Assembly: GCF_005484945.1 (NCBI RefSeq)
Contig: NZ_CP034035.1
Coordinates: 682,001 to 746,000, forward strand
DNA length: 64,000 nt
From: Brenneria rubrifaciens
GTDB taxonomy: Bacteria; Pseudomonadota; Gammaproteobacteria; Enterobacterales; Enterobacteriaceae
Reading direction: 5' to 3'
This document shows, in pieces, positions 38,312-47,928 of the stretch (positions within the stretch are counted from its first letter, which is position 1; every line of letters starts with the position of its first letter). The notes below the pieces were generated by a model. The model was given only the letters and a program-made list of their open reading frames with translations, ran no database searches and was not told where the DNA came from. The translations under genes and the position numbers were made by a program.

Positions 38312-39709
38312 TTATTGATGTAATGCTTTGCCGCCGGCGGCCAGCACCGCCTCGTGCATCGCTTCGCTCAGCGTCGGGTGGGCGAAAATAACCTGACTCA
38401 ACGATTCTTCAGTGGCTTCAAGATAATGAGCGATGCCGAATCCCTGGATCTGTTCGGTCACCTCCGGTCCCACCATATGCGCGCCAAGCAGTTCGCCGCT
38501 GTCCCGATCAAAAATGGTTTTCACAAAGCCCAATGCTTCTCCCATCGCCAGTGCTTTACCGTTGGCCCGATAGTCGAAACGGCCGACTGAAATCGCCCGG
38601 CCGTCCGCCCGCGCCGCCGCTTCACTCAGGCCGAAACTGGCCACTTGCGGCCGGGAGTAGGTGCAGGCCGGGATCGCGCGCTTATCCAGCGGAGCGACAT
38701 GAGCAACGCCTGCCAATTTTTCCACACAGATCACCGCCTCATGGCTGGCCTTGTGCGCCAGACAGGGCGCGCCGGCGACGTCGCCGATGGCATAAAGGCC
38801 GAAAACGTTGGTGCGGCACCATGGGTCGGTTTTAATGTAGCCGCCCTCGATCTCAACCCCCAATGCTTCCAATCCAAGATCTTCATAGTTGGCCCGCACG
38901 CCGACGGCCAGCAGCACCTGGCTGACATCGACCGTTTGCTGGTTGCCGTTCGCCAGTCGAATACCGCATCTGGCGCGCTCGGCATCCGTTTCCACCGCGG
39001 TAACGCCGGCATTGGTCAGGAGGGTGATGCCGCGTTGGGTAAACTGACGGGCAACCAGCGCGGAAACCTCGGCGTCCTCCAGCGGCATAATGCGATCGGC
39101 GATCTCCACCAGCGTCACCGCGCAGCCCAGATCGTTATACAGGCTGGCGAACTCGACGCCGATGGCGCCGGTGCCGACAATCAGCAATGAGGGCGGCACC
39201 GCCTCGGGGATCAAGGCGTTAATGTAGTTCCAGATGCGCTTGCCGTCCGGCGTGATGCCGGGCAACCCGCGCGGCCGCGAACCGGTAGCCAGAATGATAT
39301 GATCGGCGCGATAACCCCGTTCATCGCCGCCGGCTCTCACGCTGACTTCCCCTTTGCCGGTCAGCGTCGCCGTACCGGTCATGACGGTAACGCCGTTTTT
39401 TTTCAGCAGCGAGGCAATGCCGGCGGTCAGCCCGGCGGACACGCTGCGGCTGCGGGCCACCAGTTTACCGATATCGAAACGAACCGCGTCCGCGCTGAAT
39501 CCGAACTCATCCATATGCGCCAGTTGATGGGCCAGTTCTGCGCCGCGCAGCAGCGCCTTGGTGGGGATACAGCCCCAATTGAGGCATACGCCCCCCAAAT
39601 GTTGCTTCTCCACCAGCGCAGTGCTGAGTCCCAGTTGCGCCGCGCGGATGGCGGCGACATAGCCGCCCGGTCCGCCGCCAATAACCAAAACGTCATAGTT
39701 ATCTTTCAT
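38312..39709 (-). CDS. acoD: Dihydrolipoamide dehydrogenase, E3 of the acetoin dehydrogenase complex
   Basis: Reoxidises the lipoyl groups of E2 with FAD and NAD+. The 465 residues show the FAD motif VLVIGGGPGGYVAA (8-21), redox cysteines Cys42 and Cys47 (GGVCLNWGCIPTKA), a second nucleotide fold (LIVGTGAIGVEFAS) and the C-terminal HPTLSEAMHEAV with the catalytic His-Glu pair. TAGGAG precedes the start, 8 bp after the E2 stop. It is the last gene of acoABCD, on an island, so it is not the housekeeping lpd. Confidence 0.92.
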   Translation of the reverse strand: MKDNYDVLVIGGGPGGYVAAIRAAQLGLSTALVEKQHLGGVCLNWGCIPTKALLRGAELAHQLAHMDEFGFSADAVRFDIGKLVARSRSVSAGLTAGIASLLKKNGVTVMTGTATLTGKGEVSVRAGGDERGYRADHIILATGSRPRGLPGITPDGKRIWNYINALIPEAVPPSLLIVGTGAIGVEFASLYNDLGCAVTLVEIADRIMPLEDAEVSALVARQFTQRGITLLTNAGVTAVETDAERARCGIRLANGNQQTVDVSQVLLAVGVRANYEDLGLEALGVEIEGGYIKTDPWCRTNVFGLYAIGDVAGAPCLAHKASHEAVICVEKLAGVAHVAPLDKRAIPACTYSRPQVASFGLSEAAARADGRAISVGRFDYRANGKALAMGEALGFVKTIFDRDSGELLGAHMVGPEVTEQIQGFGIAHYLEATEESLSQVIFAHPTLSEAMHEAVLAAGGKALHQ

Positions 39710-39717
39710 TTCCGCTC

Positions 39718-41241
39718 CTATACCAGCAGCGCGGTGGGATTTTCCACCAGATGCTTCAGTTGGTTAAGAAATTCGGCCCCGCTGGCGCCATCAACCACCC
39801 GATGGTCGCAGGACAGCGTGACGCTCATCAACGTGCGCACCAGTACCTGATCCTGATCCGCCGCCACACGGCGCTCACCGGCGCCGATCGCCAGAATAGC
39901 GACCTGCGGCGGATTGATAATGGCGTCGAACTGACGCACGCCATGCATCCCGAGATTGGAAATACTGAACGTGCCGCCCTGGAACTCCTCCGGCTTCAGG
40001 GTTCCCGCTCTGGCCTTGGTCACCAGCGTTAACATTTCCCCGGCGATTTCAGCCAGCGTCTTGCGATTCGCCGCCCGGATAATCGGGGTAATCAAACCCG
40101 CGGGCAGGGCCACCGCAATCGAAATATCCGCGTCGTGGTAATGCTGGATCTCCTGGCGATCCTGATCGAATAGCGCATTAACGCCCGGCACTTTAATCAA
40201 TGCCAGACCGCAGGCTTTAATCAGCATATCCGTGACCGATAATTTGACCGACGGTACCGCCCCGTTGATCTCTTTACGCAACGCCAGCAGACGATCCAGC
40301 GCCAAATCCATTTGCAGACGAAAATGCGGCGCATTGCGTTTCGACTCTTGCAAACGAGAGGCAATCGCCCGGCGCATGCCGCTCATGGCGCTAACCTCAT
40401 AGGCCGGCGTTGGCACGTTTCCGTCCGTCGCATTGTCCGCCGCCAGCGGGATAGTCAAACGCGCGGCGGCCTGTTCGACATCCGCCTGGCACACTCGCCC
40501 CCGGCTCCCCGTGGCCCGGCAGTCGTGCAGATTGATCCCCAGTCCGGCGGCCAGACGGCGGGCAACCGGCGTCGCCGCTACCTGACTGTCATCCTGTCGT
40601 GAAGCGGGTTGGCGCGTCGCCCGTACCTGACGCTCAGGCGCTTTAACTTTACCGCCATGTTGAACGATGGCCGCATCAATATCGGTGATCGAAATGCGCC
40701 CGTCCCGTCCGCTGCCGGCAACCTTGCTCAGATCGATACCCAAAGACGTTGCCAGACGCCGCGCATGCGGCGTGGCGAAGCTATCCGCTCCGCCGTCGCC
40801 AAGCAGCGCCGCCGGCACCTGATAAGCGGCGGACGCCTCTACCGGCGTCTCTGTCTTTGTCTTTTTGACACTGGCGACCGGAACGACCTCGACCGGCGCG
40901 GCGACCTCGACCGGCGCGGCGGCCGGCGGCGGACTCACGGCGCTATCGCCACCCGTCAGGTCGGCAAGAAAACGATCGAGCTCGTCATCGCCGACCTCAG
41001 CGTCAGCCGCCAGCGCCAACGGCGCGCCGACCGGCACCGTTTCGCCCGGCTGTACCAGAATACGTCGCAGCACGCCCGCAAAGGGCGCTTCCAGCACGTT
41101 GGTGATCTTGCTGGATTCAATCTCGCAAACCTCCTGCCCGGCGGTAAAACTTTCCCCTAGGTTAATCAGCCAGATATTAAGCGTTCCTTCCTCCATCGAC
41201 AGTCCCCACTTAGGTACTTCGATTACCCGAATGGCGCTCAT
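39718..41241 (-). CDS. acoC: Dihydrolipoamide acetyltransferase, E2 of the acetoin dehydrogenase complex
   Basis: Transfers the acetyl group from E1 to CoA. 507 residues: one lipoyl domain (lipoyl Lys45 in IESSKITNV), a linker, two peripheral-subunit-binding domains in tandem (TPHARRLATSLGIDLSKVAG near 155-190; TPVARRLAAGLGINLHDCRA near 225-262) and a catalytic domain ending with CDHRVVDGASGAEFL. The start at 41241 has GGAGGA six bases upstream and follows the E1-beta stop by 2 bp. Two binding domains in one E2 chain are unusual. Confidence 0.9.
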   Translation of the reverse strand: MSAIRVIEVPKWGLSMEEGTLNIWLINLGESFTAGQEVCEIESSKITNVLEAPFAGVLRRILVQPGETVPVGAPLALAADAEVGDDELDRFLADLTGGDSAVSPPPAAAPVEVAAPVEVVPVASVKKTKTETPVEASAAYQVPAALLGDGGADSFATPHARRLATSLGIDLSKVAGSGRDGRISITDIDAAIVQHGGKVKAPERQVRATRQPASRQDDSQVAATPVARRLAAGLGINLHDCRATGSRGRVCQADVEQAAARLTIPLAADNATDGNVPTPAYEVSAMSGMRRAIASRLQESKRNAPHFRLQMDLALDRLLALRKEINGAVPSVKLSVTDMLIKACGLALIKVPGVNALFDQDRQEIQHYHDADISIAVALPAGLITPIIRAANRKTLAEIAGEMLTLVTKARAGTLKPEEFQGGTFSISNLGMHGVRQFDAIINPPQVAILAIGAGERRVAADQDQVLVRTLMSVTLSCDHRVVDGASGAEFLNQLKHLVENPTALLV

Positions 41242-41243
41242 AA

Positions 41244-42263
41244 TCACTCCTCCATCACTTTGCGAACCGCGGTCTTGATGCGATCGACGCTGGGTATCCA
41301 GGCCTGTTCCAGCACCGGAGAGAACGGAATCGGCGTATGGGGCGGCGTCACCATCACAATCGGCGCTTTTAGCAGGTAGAAACCTTTAGAGGCGATCAGC
41401 GCGGCGACGTCGTGGGCAAAACCAAATCTGGCCGCCGACTCATCAACGATCACCACACGGCCGGTGGCGGCAACGGATTCAAGAATACCGTCCTCATCCA
41501 GCGGCGAAACGGTACGCGGATCGACAACTTCCACCGAGATCCCCTCTTTGGCCAACTGATCCGCCGTCTGATTGGCGTTATGCACCATCGCCGCCAGCGC
41601 AATAATGGTGACATCCGTGCCTTCGCGGGTGTAGTTGGCGACGCCAAACGGGATCGTGTAATCCTGTTCCGGCACTTCGCCTTTGCTGTCGTACAAAACC
41701 TTGTGCTCGCAGAACACCACCGGATCGTCGTCGCGGATAGACTGGATCAGCAAGCCCTTGGCGTCATAGGGCGACGACGGGACCACCACTTTCAGACCGG
41801 GCGTGGAAGCAAAAATATTGTAGGGGGATTGCGAGTGCTGGGCCGCCGCCGAAAAGCCCGCGCCAATCATGCCGCGCACCACCAGCGGCGCCCTGGCCTT
41901 ACCGCCGAACATATAGCGGAATTTCGCCGCCTGGTTGTAAAGCATGTCATGACTGACGCCGAAAAAATCCATAAACATCAGCTCCGCCACCGGCCGCAGC
42001 CCGGTCAGCGCCGCCCCAGCGGCCATGCCGATGATGGCGGACTCGGTTATCGGGGTATCGACTACCCTGGAGGAGCCGAACTTGGTCCACAACCCTTTGG
42101 TGACGCCCAGTACTCCGCCCATCGCTTCGCCACGGGATCCCAGTTCCGCTGTACCGGCCTGACCGCCGCACACATCTTCGCCAATCAGCACCACGCGCTC
42201 ATCCCGTTCCATTTCATGCGCCAGCGCTTCTCTTATCGCTTCACGATACGTTTTGATTGCCAT
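41244..42263 (-). CDS. acoB: Acetoin dehydrogenase E1 component, beta subunit
   Basis: With the alpha subunit this forms the thiamine-diphosphate E1 that cleaves acetoin. 339 residues starting MAIKTYREAIREALAHEM at 42263, with GAGGG before it; the frame extends 8 codons further upstream. Typical features: VVLIGEDVCGGQAG (TPP-side glutamate), TPITESAIIGMAAGAALTGLRPVAELMFMDF and the C-terminal VVDPRTVSPLDEDGIL. It lies 10 bp after the alpha gene. Confidence 0.92.
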   Translation of the reverse strand: MAIKTYREAIREALAHEMERDERVVLIGEDVCGGQAGTAELGSRGEAMGGVLGVTKGLWTKFGSSRVVDTPITESAIIGMAAGAALTGLRPVAELMFMDFFGVSHDMLYNQAAKFRYMFGGKARAPLVVRGMIGAGFSAAAQHSQSPYNIFASTPGLKVVVPSSPYDAKGLLIQSIRDDDPVVFCEHKVLYDSKGEVPEQDYTIPFGVANYTREGTDVTIIALAAMVHNANQTADQLAKEGISVEVVDPRTVSPLDEDGILESVAATGRVVIVDESAARFGFAHDVAALIASKGFYLLKAPIVMVTPPHTPIPFSPVLEQAWIPSVDRIKTAVRKVMEE

Positions 42264-42273
42264 TGCCGTGCCC

Positions 42274-43236
42274 TCAGTAAGAGACATAAACGTCGGTAAG
42301 TACTTGTTCCACAGTCGGGAGAGGCGCCGCCCGGGCTTTCAGTACCGCATCATCCACCAGCGTCTGAACATCGCTATCGATGGCGGCCAGATCGCTGGCG
42401 GAAATCTTCCCTTTCACTTTCTCACTGAAGATTTTCAAAGGATCTTTGTCTTCACGCAGGCGGTCGACTTCGCCTTCCTGACGGTAAAGCATCGGGTCGC
42501 CTTCGAAATGCCCGTGCCAGCGGGTTGCCACCGCTTCAATGACGCTGGGTCCTCCGCCGCTGCGCGCACGCCGCACCGCTTCTTCGGCGGCCTGGTAAAC
42601 GGCAAAAAAGTCGGTGCCGTCCACCCGCACCGCCGGCAAGCCGAAACCGCTGGCGCGACCGGCGATATCCCGTCCCGCCACCGCATAGTCATGGCCGGTG
42701 CCTTCGCCAAAACCGTTATTTTCAAACACGAAGATGGCGGGCAACTGTAATACCACCGCCATATTGATGGCTTCGAAAACCAGCCCCTGGTTGGAGCCGC
42801 CATCGCCGGTAAAGGAGACGGCCACATCCTTCGTACCCAGCGTTTTGGCCGTCAGCGCCGCCCCGATCACCAGCGGCGGCGCCCCGCCGACAATCGCATT
42901 GGCGCCGAGCATCCCTTTGGTCAGATCGGCGATATGCATCGAACCGCCTTTCCCCCGGCACAAACCGGTATCCCGGCCAAAAATTTCCGCCATCATGCCG
43001 TGGATATCACAGCCTTTGGCAATGCAATGTCCGTGTCCGCGGTGGGTGGAGCCGATATAGTCCCGATCGCTCAGGTTTTGACAAACGCCGACAGCAATTG
43101 CTTCCTCACCGCTATACAGATGGATAAACCCCGGAATATCCCCTGTGGTATTTTCCTGATGCAGCCGCTCCTCAAAAACGCGGATCTCACGCATTTTGCG
43201 ATAGGCCTGCAATAATGCCTGCTTGCTTAAAGACAT
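42274..43236 (-). CDS. acoA: Acetoin dehydrogenase E1 component, alpha subunit
   Basis: TPP-binding E1 subunit of 320 residues. The TPP motif is visible as GDGGSNQGLVFEAI followed by FENNGFG, and THRGHGHCIAKG and RGKGGSMH are E1-alpha signatures. The start at 43236 (MSLSKQALLQAYRKMR) has GAGGG upstream; a GTG 18 bases earlier lacks a ribosome site. First gene of acoABCD, divergent from the AcoK-like activator. The pyruvate or branched-chain keto acid complexes are alternatives, but the AcoK-type regulator next door favours acetoin. Confidence 0.9.
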   Translation of the reverse strand: MSLSKQALLQAYRKMREIRVFEERLHQENTTGDIPGFIHLYSGEEAIAVGVCQNLSDRDYIGSTHRGHGHCIAKGCDIHGMMAEIFGRDTGLCRGKGGSMHIADLTKGMLGANAIVGGAPPLVIGAALTAKTLGTKDVAVSFTGDGGSNQGLVFEAINMAVVLQLPAIFVFENNGFGEGTGHDYAVAGRDIAGRASGFGLPAVRVDGTDFFAVYQAAEEAVRRARSGGGPSVIEAVATRWHGHFEGDPMLYRQEGEVDRLREDKDPLKIFSEKVKGKISASDLAAIDSDVQTLVDDAVLKARAAPLPTVEQVLTDVYVSY

Positions 43237-43317
43237 GTTTTTGCCCTCACTCACTTGGTTTACCGCTGTTAACGGTGACCCCTATCACGGGATCCACCCT
43301 CGTCAGAGATTAAGATA

Positions 43318-43384
43318 GGGGGATAAAACGGCGGGGGTAACTACCCTTACGGGTGGGTAAGGCCACTAAATCGGGGGGATAAAA
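43318..43384. promoter_or_regulatory. Direct repeats in the acoA-acoK intergenic region, candidate AcoK operators
   Basis: GGGGGATAAAA occurs twice (43318-43328 and 43374-43384), and an inverted repeat CCTTAC-GGGTGG-GTAAGG lies between (43345-43362). MalT, the nearest studied relative of AcoK, binds GGGGAKGAGG-type sites, so these G-rich repeats are plausible binding sites. The flanking 210 bp must also hold the promoters. Confidence 0.5.
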
Positions 43385-43449
43385 AGCACAGCCGTCACGC
43401 CGGGGAATCACAATCTGATGACAACAGGACCACATGAGGATGATGCCCC

Positions 43450-46209
43450 ATGAATGAGAACCTTTTGTATCCGACACAAACGTCAGTCGTCGATTATCGC
43501 CAGAAATCATTTACACTCAGCCACGGCTTGCCGCTGATAGCAACGAAACTCTGTCCACCGCGCACCTCGGAGGTCGTTTTACGTCGCGAACGGCTGCTGT
43601 CACGTCTGGATTGGGTTCATCAGCGCAGCCTGGCGCTGGTCTGTGCCGGCGCAGGGTTCGGCAAAACCACCCTGCTCAGCCAATGGCATCGGGCGCTGAT
43701 TTCTCAGGGCCACTGCGCCGCCTGGCTGAGTCTGGATGAACAAGACAACGCCCTGCATGATTTCCGGCGTTATCTGTTAGCCGCCCTGCATCCATACTGC
43801 CGCGGGCTGTTCAGTCAACTTGAACCCATATCGCCGGGCGCCTCGCTTTGCACGGAGGACGGCTTTATGCGTAACCTGATCAATAGCCTGAGCCAACGCC
43901 AAACCGCGCTGTATCTGGTACTTGACGATTTTCATCTGATTCGTAATCCGGTGATTCTGCAAGATATCAACGAATTGGTGAACTACGCCCCGGCCTGTCT
44001 GCATCTGCTGCTGGGGAGCCGCAGCCTGCCGGCGCTGCCGCTGGCGCGTATGCGGGCGGGCAATCAGATGGTTATTATCGATATCAACGATCTGCGCTTT
44101 AATCCGTCGGAGATTCTGGCGTATTTTACCGAAACCACCCATCAGAATCTCGATCAGGCCGAGGTTCAACGGCTGCTGAATATCACCGAAGGCTGGATCA
44201 TCGGCATCCAGATTGCCGCCCTGTCGTCGGCCGCCGCCGACGGCAACGCATTATTTCAAACGCTCGAAGGTCCGGCCGGCACCAAACAGATGGCGCATTA
44301 TTTGCAGGAAGTCGTGCTGAATCCGCTGCCGCCGGAAATACAGCAGTTTTTGCTACAAACCTCGATTCTCAATCGCTTCACGCCGGAGCTGTGTAATGCG
44401 GTAACGCTGCGTAATGACGGTAAACAGATGCTGACCTTCATCGAACAGCATAACCTGTTCATTTCACCGCTGGACGAACAAGGAGGCTGGTTCCGCTACC
44501 ATGTGTTGTTTGCCGAGGCGCAGTATGAACGGCTGGTCAACGGGCCGATAAAGATCGCCGAACTGCACGAACGGGCCAGCAACTGGCTGGCGGCCAATGG
44601 TCACTGGGCGGAAGCCATCCGTCACGCTCTGGCGGCGGGCAAGCTGGACAACAGCGCCGCCTACGCCGCGCCAAGCGCGCAATCACTGGCCGAAGAAGGC
44701 GATCTTGATACGCTGGTTCGCTGGCTACAGCAGTTGCCGTTAACCGAAGGGGCGCACGAAGAGCACATCGATCTACAGTTGAATCTGGCCTGGGCGCTGG
44801 CCCACTACTTTCGTTTAGATGAAGCGCAAACGCTGCTGAACCGGCTACAGTCCTATTTCACTCGTCATCAATTAAGCAAGCATTTACGCATTAAATGGCA
44901 GGTTATCAGCGCGATTTCCGCTTCTTTCGCTGAAGATATCATGGCAAGTGAAGCATTGACCAGGCCGTTGCTGAGTCAGATCCCCTGCGGAGATAGTTGG
45001 GTGGACGGTCTGGTGTGTAATGTCCTCAGCTATAATTATCTGGCTCAGGATCGCTACCAGGAAGCCGCCGAGGTGCAACAACATATGCCTGAGCCTTCCA
45101 CTCCTCAGGACCATCTGTTCGTTAGCGTTTACCGGGCCTTTATTCTGGGACTCAATCATGTGCGTCAGGCGGATTTACGCACCGGTGAAATTTACTACCG
45201 CCAGGCGTTAACCCAGGCCGAACGTCTGACCGGCGCGGGCTCTTGCGGCAGCGCGACGCTGCAAGCCCTGCTCGCGGAGATCCATTACGAACAGGATAAC
45301 ACCCTGCTGCTGGATTCGCAGGTCGCCCCCCATTTAGCCAAAATCGATATTATCGCGCCGCCGGATGCCCTGCTGAGCGCCTATCGGGCGTTGGTCCGGC
45401 GGGAATTGCTGCGCGATGCGGGACAGGCGAAAGTGCTGCTGGAACACGCGCAACAGGTGGTTATCGGCCGTGGTTGGCCGCGGCTGCAAGGGATGCTGCT
45501 GGCGGAACAGATCCGAGTCTCCGTGTTGCACAACCAAAGATGTCAGGCACAGGAATTGATGTGCCAGTTAATCGAGCTGAGTGAAAAAAACCAACAAACG
45601 TTTCCACTCGCCAACTACCTGTACACCAGCCGTATCACCGCACAGACCCAGATGCTCATCGATGACGGCCATGCTGGTAAGGCGGCCCGCCTGCTGTGGT
45701 CGCTGGCGCAACGACTGGAAAAACGCCGTTGCATACTGGAAGCGCTAAGGCAACGGGCTTTGTGCGCAGTAGCCTGGTGGCGGGACGGAGATCGGCAGCG
45801 GGCCGGCGATGTGCTGTTGCCGGTTATGAAGCTGGCAAAAAGTCAAAATCTGAAACGCAGCCTGTTGGATGCCGGGGACGAAATCTACCCGATACTTCAC
45901 CATATTCAAGGGAAAGTGACCATCGGCGATCGGAGCTATATCGCCAATTTGCTAGGCGATGCGCCCCGGGCTGAGGTAGACCCAATCGCCGATTGGAATC
46001 CGTTGCCCCCCCTGACCGAACGGGAAAACCAGACGCTGCTGCTGATCGCTCAGGGCCGTTCGAACAAAGAGATCGCTCGTACCATGGCGATCTCGGTTGA
46101 TACGGTTAAATGGCACTTAAAGAATCTTTACGGCAAACTGGAGGTGACCAGCCGCACCCAGGCGATGAGCCGGGTCAGAATGCTGAGTGAAGTCGACTGT
46201 GCTGAATAA
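43450..46209 (+). CDS. acoK: AcoK/MalT-like LuxR-family transcriptional activator (STAND ATPase)
   Basis: A 919-residue signal-transduction ATPase. It has a Walker A motif GAGFGKTT (67-74), a Walker B-like YLVLDDFHLI (about 158), a long TPR-like helical middle that would sense the inducer, and a C-terminal LuxR helix-turn-helix (LTERENQTLLLIAQGRSNKE, SVDTVKWHLKNLYGKL). Klebsiella AcoK is about 921 residues, belongs to the MalT family and activates acoABCD. It is divergent from acoABCD here, with repeats in the shared promoter region. The exact inducer is inferred. Confidence 0.85.
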   Translation: MNENLLYPTQTSVVDYRQKSFTLSHGLPLIATKLCPPRTSEVVLRRERLLSRLDWVHQRSLALVCAGAGFGKTTLLSQWHRALISQGHCAAWLSLDEQDNALHDFRRYLLAALHPYCRGLFSQLEPISPGASLCTEDGFMRNLINSLSQRQTALYLVLDDFHLIRNPVILQDINELVNYAPACLHLLLGSRSLPALPLARMRAGNQMVIIDINDLRFNPSEILAYFTETTHQNLDQAEVQRLLNITEGWIIGIQIAALSSAAADGNALFQTLEGPAGTKQMAHYLQEVVLNPLPPEIQQFLLQTSILNRFTPELCNAVTLRNDGKQMLTFIEQHNLFISPLDEQGGWFRYHVLFAEAQYERLVNGPIKIAELHERASNWLAANGHWAEAIRHALAAGKLDNSAAYAAPSAQSLAEEGDLDTLVRWLQQLPLTEGAHEEHIDLQLNLAWALAHYFRLDEAQTLLNRLQSYFTRHQLSKHLRIKWQVISAISASFAEDIMASEALTRPLLSQIPCGDSWVDGLVCNVLSYNYLAQDRYQEAAEVQQHMPEPSTPQDHLFVSVYRAFILGLNHVRQADLRTGEIYYRQALTQAERLTGAGSCGSATLQALLAEIHYEQDNTLLLDSQVAPHLAKIDIIAPPDALLSAYRALVRRELLRDAGQAKVLLEHAQQVVIGRGWPRLQGMLLAEQIRVSVLHNQRCQAQELMCQLIELSEKNQQTFPLANYLYTSRITAQTQMLIDDGHAGKAARLLWSLAQRLEKRRCILEALRQRALCAVAWWRDGDRQRAGDVLLPVMKLAKSQNLKRSLLDAGDEIYPILHHIQGKVTIGDRSYIANLLGDAPRAEVDPIADWNPLPPLTERENQTLLLIAQGRSNKEIARTMAISVDTVKWHLKNLYGKLEVTSRTQAMSRVRMLSEVDCAE

Positions 46210-46619
46210 AAAATCACCGCGAGTCGTGTTCAACATTGCTTACGACGGCCCGGAGAGATATTGGCGAAAAAGAATCTATCTGTGATTACCAAGGGATACT
46301 GACGGTATAATTACCCAGCGATTTTGACGCAACCAGATTACCAACTCCTCATATATCAATCAATTAAACGACCATCAGGCCGTTTGTTGTATTGATTTTC
46401 CCCTGGCGAAGCGTAAAGCAGTCGCGTTCATAGGATCTGGCTTCGCCGCGGAGAGTAGTAGACAGGCAGAACGGGATAACTTGTTGGCTCTATAAAGCAA
46501 AACGGACGTCAGTAGATGTCCATTTCTAAATGAGTGGCAGACTCGGAATCGATAGTTAGCGTGATTATTTGTTTCATAATATTATTTAATGGTTAAGTAC
46601 GATATTGAGTCCCTCTTAG
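46210..46619. other. Intergenic region, nothing assigned
   Basis: About 410 bp after acoK and before IS3 debris. No open frame with family character, no terminator with a T run. Confidence 0.4.
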
Positions 46620-47408
46620 AGCCTGAGGCGCCCTGTTAATGTGCAAAGAATTGAATTACGAAGTCGGGTGAGAGCATTTCATTCTCTCAGTCGTGGCGCT
46701 GCGGGTAGTCGGGCAATCAGCCAGATGCTGCGACAGAGTGGCGTTGATGCAGGCCGGTGGCTGGCGCGACGACTGATGCAGGAATGCGGACTGACAAGTC
46801 GCCAGCCGGTTAAACATCGCTACCGGGTAAACGAAGACAACAGTCCGCCATTGCCAAACTTGTTGAATCGGCAGTTTAACCCTGCCGCACCAAATCGCGT
46901 CTGGTGCGGCGACATCAGTTTTATTCGTCTGCAGGATAAATGGTGCTATCTCGCGCTTGTCGTTGATTTATATTCACGCCGGATTATCGGTTCAGCCCTC
47001 TCATCAACCGCTGATGCTGATTGGGTGTGCAGGGCGTTGTGTAATGCTTTGGAAACACGACCGCGTGATGGTCGTCTGCTGTTTCATTCAGATCAAGGGG
47101 TTCAATATAAAAGCAATAAATACAGAAAGTTACTCTGGCGTTATGGGGTAATGCAAAGTATGAGTCGCCGGGGGAATTGCCTGGATAACTCGCCGATGGA
47201 AAGAGTCTTTCGTAGCCTTAAAAGTGAATGGCTTCCAAAAGGCGGGTATGGTGATTTTAGCCATGCGGTACGCGATATAAACCAGTGGGTAAATGGTTAT
47301 TACAACGCATACCGCCCTCATACGAACAATGGTGGTTTATCCCCTTGCTTACATGAAGAAAAATGGAAACAGGTTATTCCGGTGTCTTGATTTTGTGATC
47401 CACTACAG
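46620..47408 (+). mobile_element. Truncated IS3-family element
   Basis: Contains the C-terminal three quarters of an IS3 OrfB transposase (46641-47390) and a probable right end GTGATCCACTACA (about 47396-47408). The left end and orfA are missing. Confidence 0.7.
46641..47390 (+). pseudogene. IS3-family transposase OrfB, N-terminally truncated
   Basis: 249 codons with the HTH_21 region ([21 protein letters not shown]) and the rve integrase core: DDE residues in [22 protein letters not shown] and [15 protein letters not shown]. The usual first 30-40 residues are absent (an in-frame stop lies at 46617-46619), and no orfA precedes it, so it is unlikely to transpose by itself. Confidence 0.8.
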
Positions 47409-47539
47409 TCGGAAAGCCTAAAAAAGTAGCGTTGGTTGCCTGTATGCGCAAACTTCTGATTATCCTGAATGCCATAGTAAGAAAGAATGAGAAATGGGAT
47501 GCGTCTTACCATCAAATGGCAATGTAAAATTATCGTTCA

Positions 47540-47815
47540 AGACAGTTGCTGACAGAAGGGGTGCTGACTTCACTGGCATTATGTTTACCTCTGCGAACAG
47601 GTGATGAGATGGGCAAAACTACGCCAGCAGCCGCGGGTTTGCCTCATCATCGACAGGACAGGTTTCCCGTCCGTCAGTACAGCACCGGCGGAAAAACAAC
47701 GCTGATGGGTATCAGCAAACGGGGAGATTAAAACCTGAGACAGCTACTAGTGCAATGCGCGAGGGGGGTTATGCAACGCTGGAATATAACCCGATGCGTC
47801 TGGCAGAGTAGGTGG
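47540..47815 (+). pseudogene. IS110/IS1111-type transposase remnant
   Basis: The frame reads QYSTGGKTTLMGISKRGD, then a TAA stop at 47729-47731, then NLRQLLVQCARGV. This is the C-terminal signature of IS110-family transposases (SGGK...ISKRGD..LR.LL..GAR) with an internal stop and no N-terminal DEDD domain. Decayed element. Confidence 0.65.
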
Positions 47816-47928
47816 AGGGGCTACTTGCCAGATATCATTCGAATGCGGTGGCGTACCTCTGGCGAACATTTACTTTGCTACCAACATAAGACCGCGACTC
47901 ATTAACTTCGTAAAACAGTGCGATATTC

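Noticed and set aside
38312..43236. Reading the E1-alpha/E1-beta/E2/E3 genes as the housekeeping pyruvate dehydrogenase complex
   Set aside because: Enterobacteria use a single-chain E1 (AceE) for pyruvate; the split E1, island location and divergent AcoK-like activator favour acetoin dehydrogenase.
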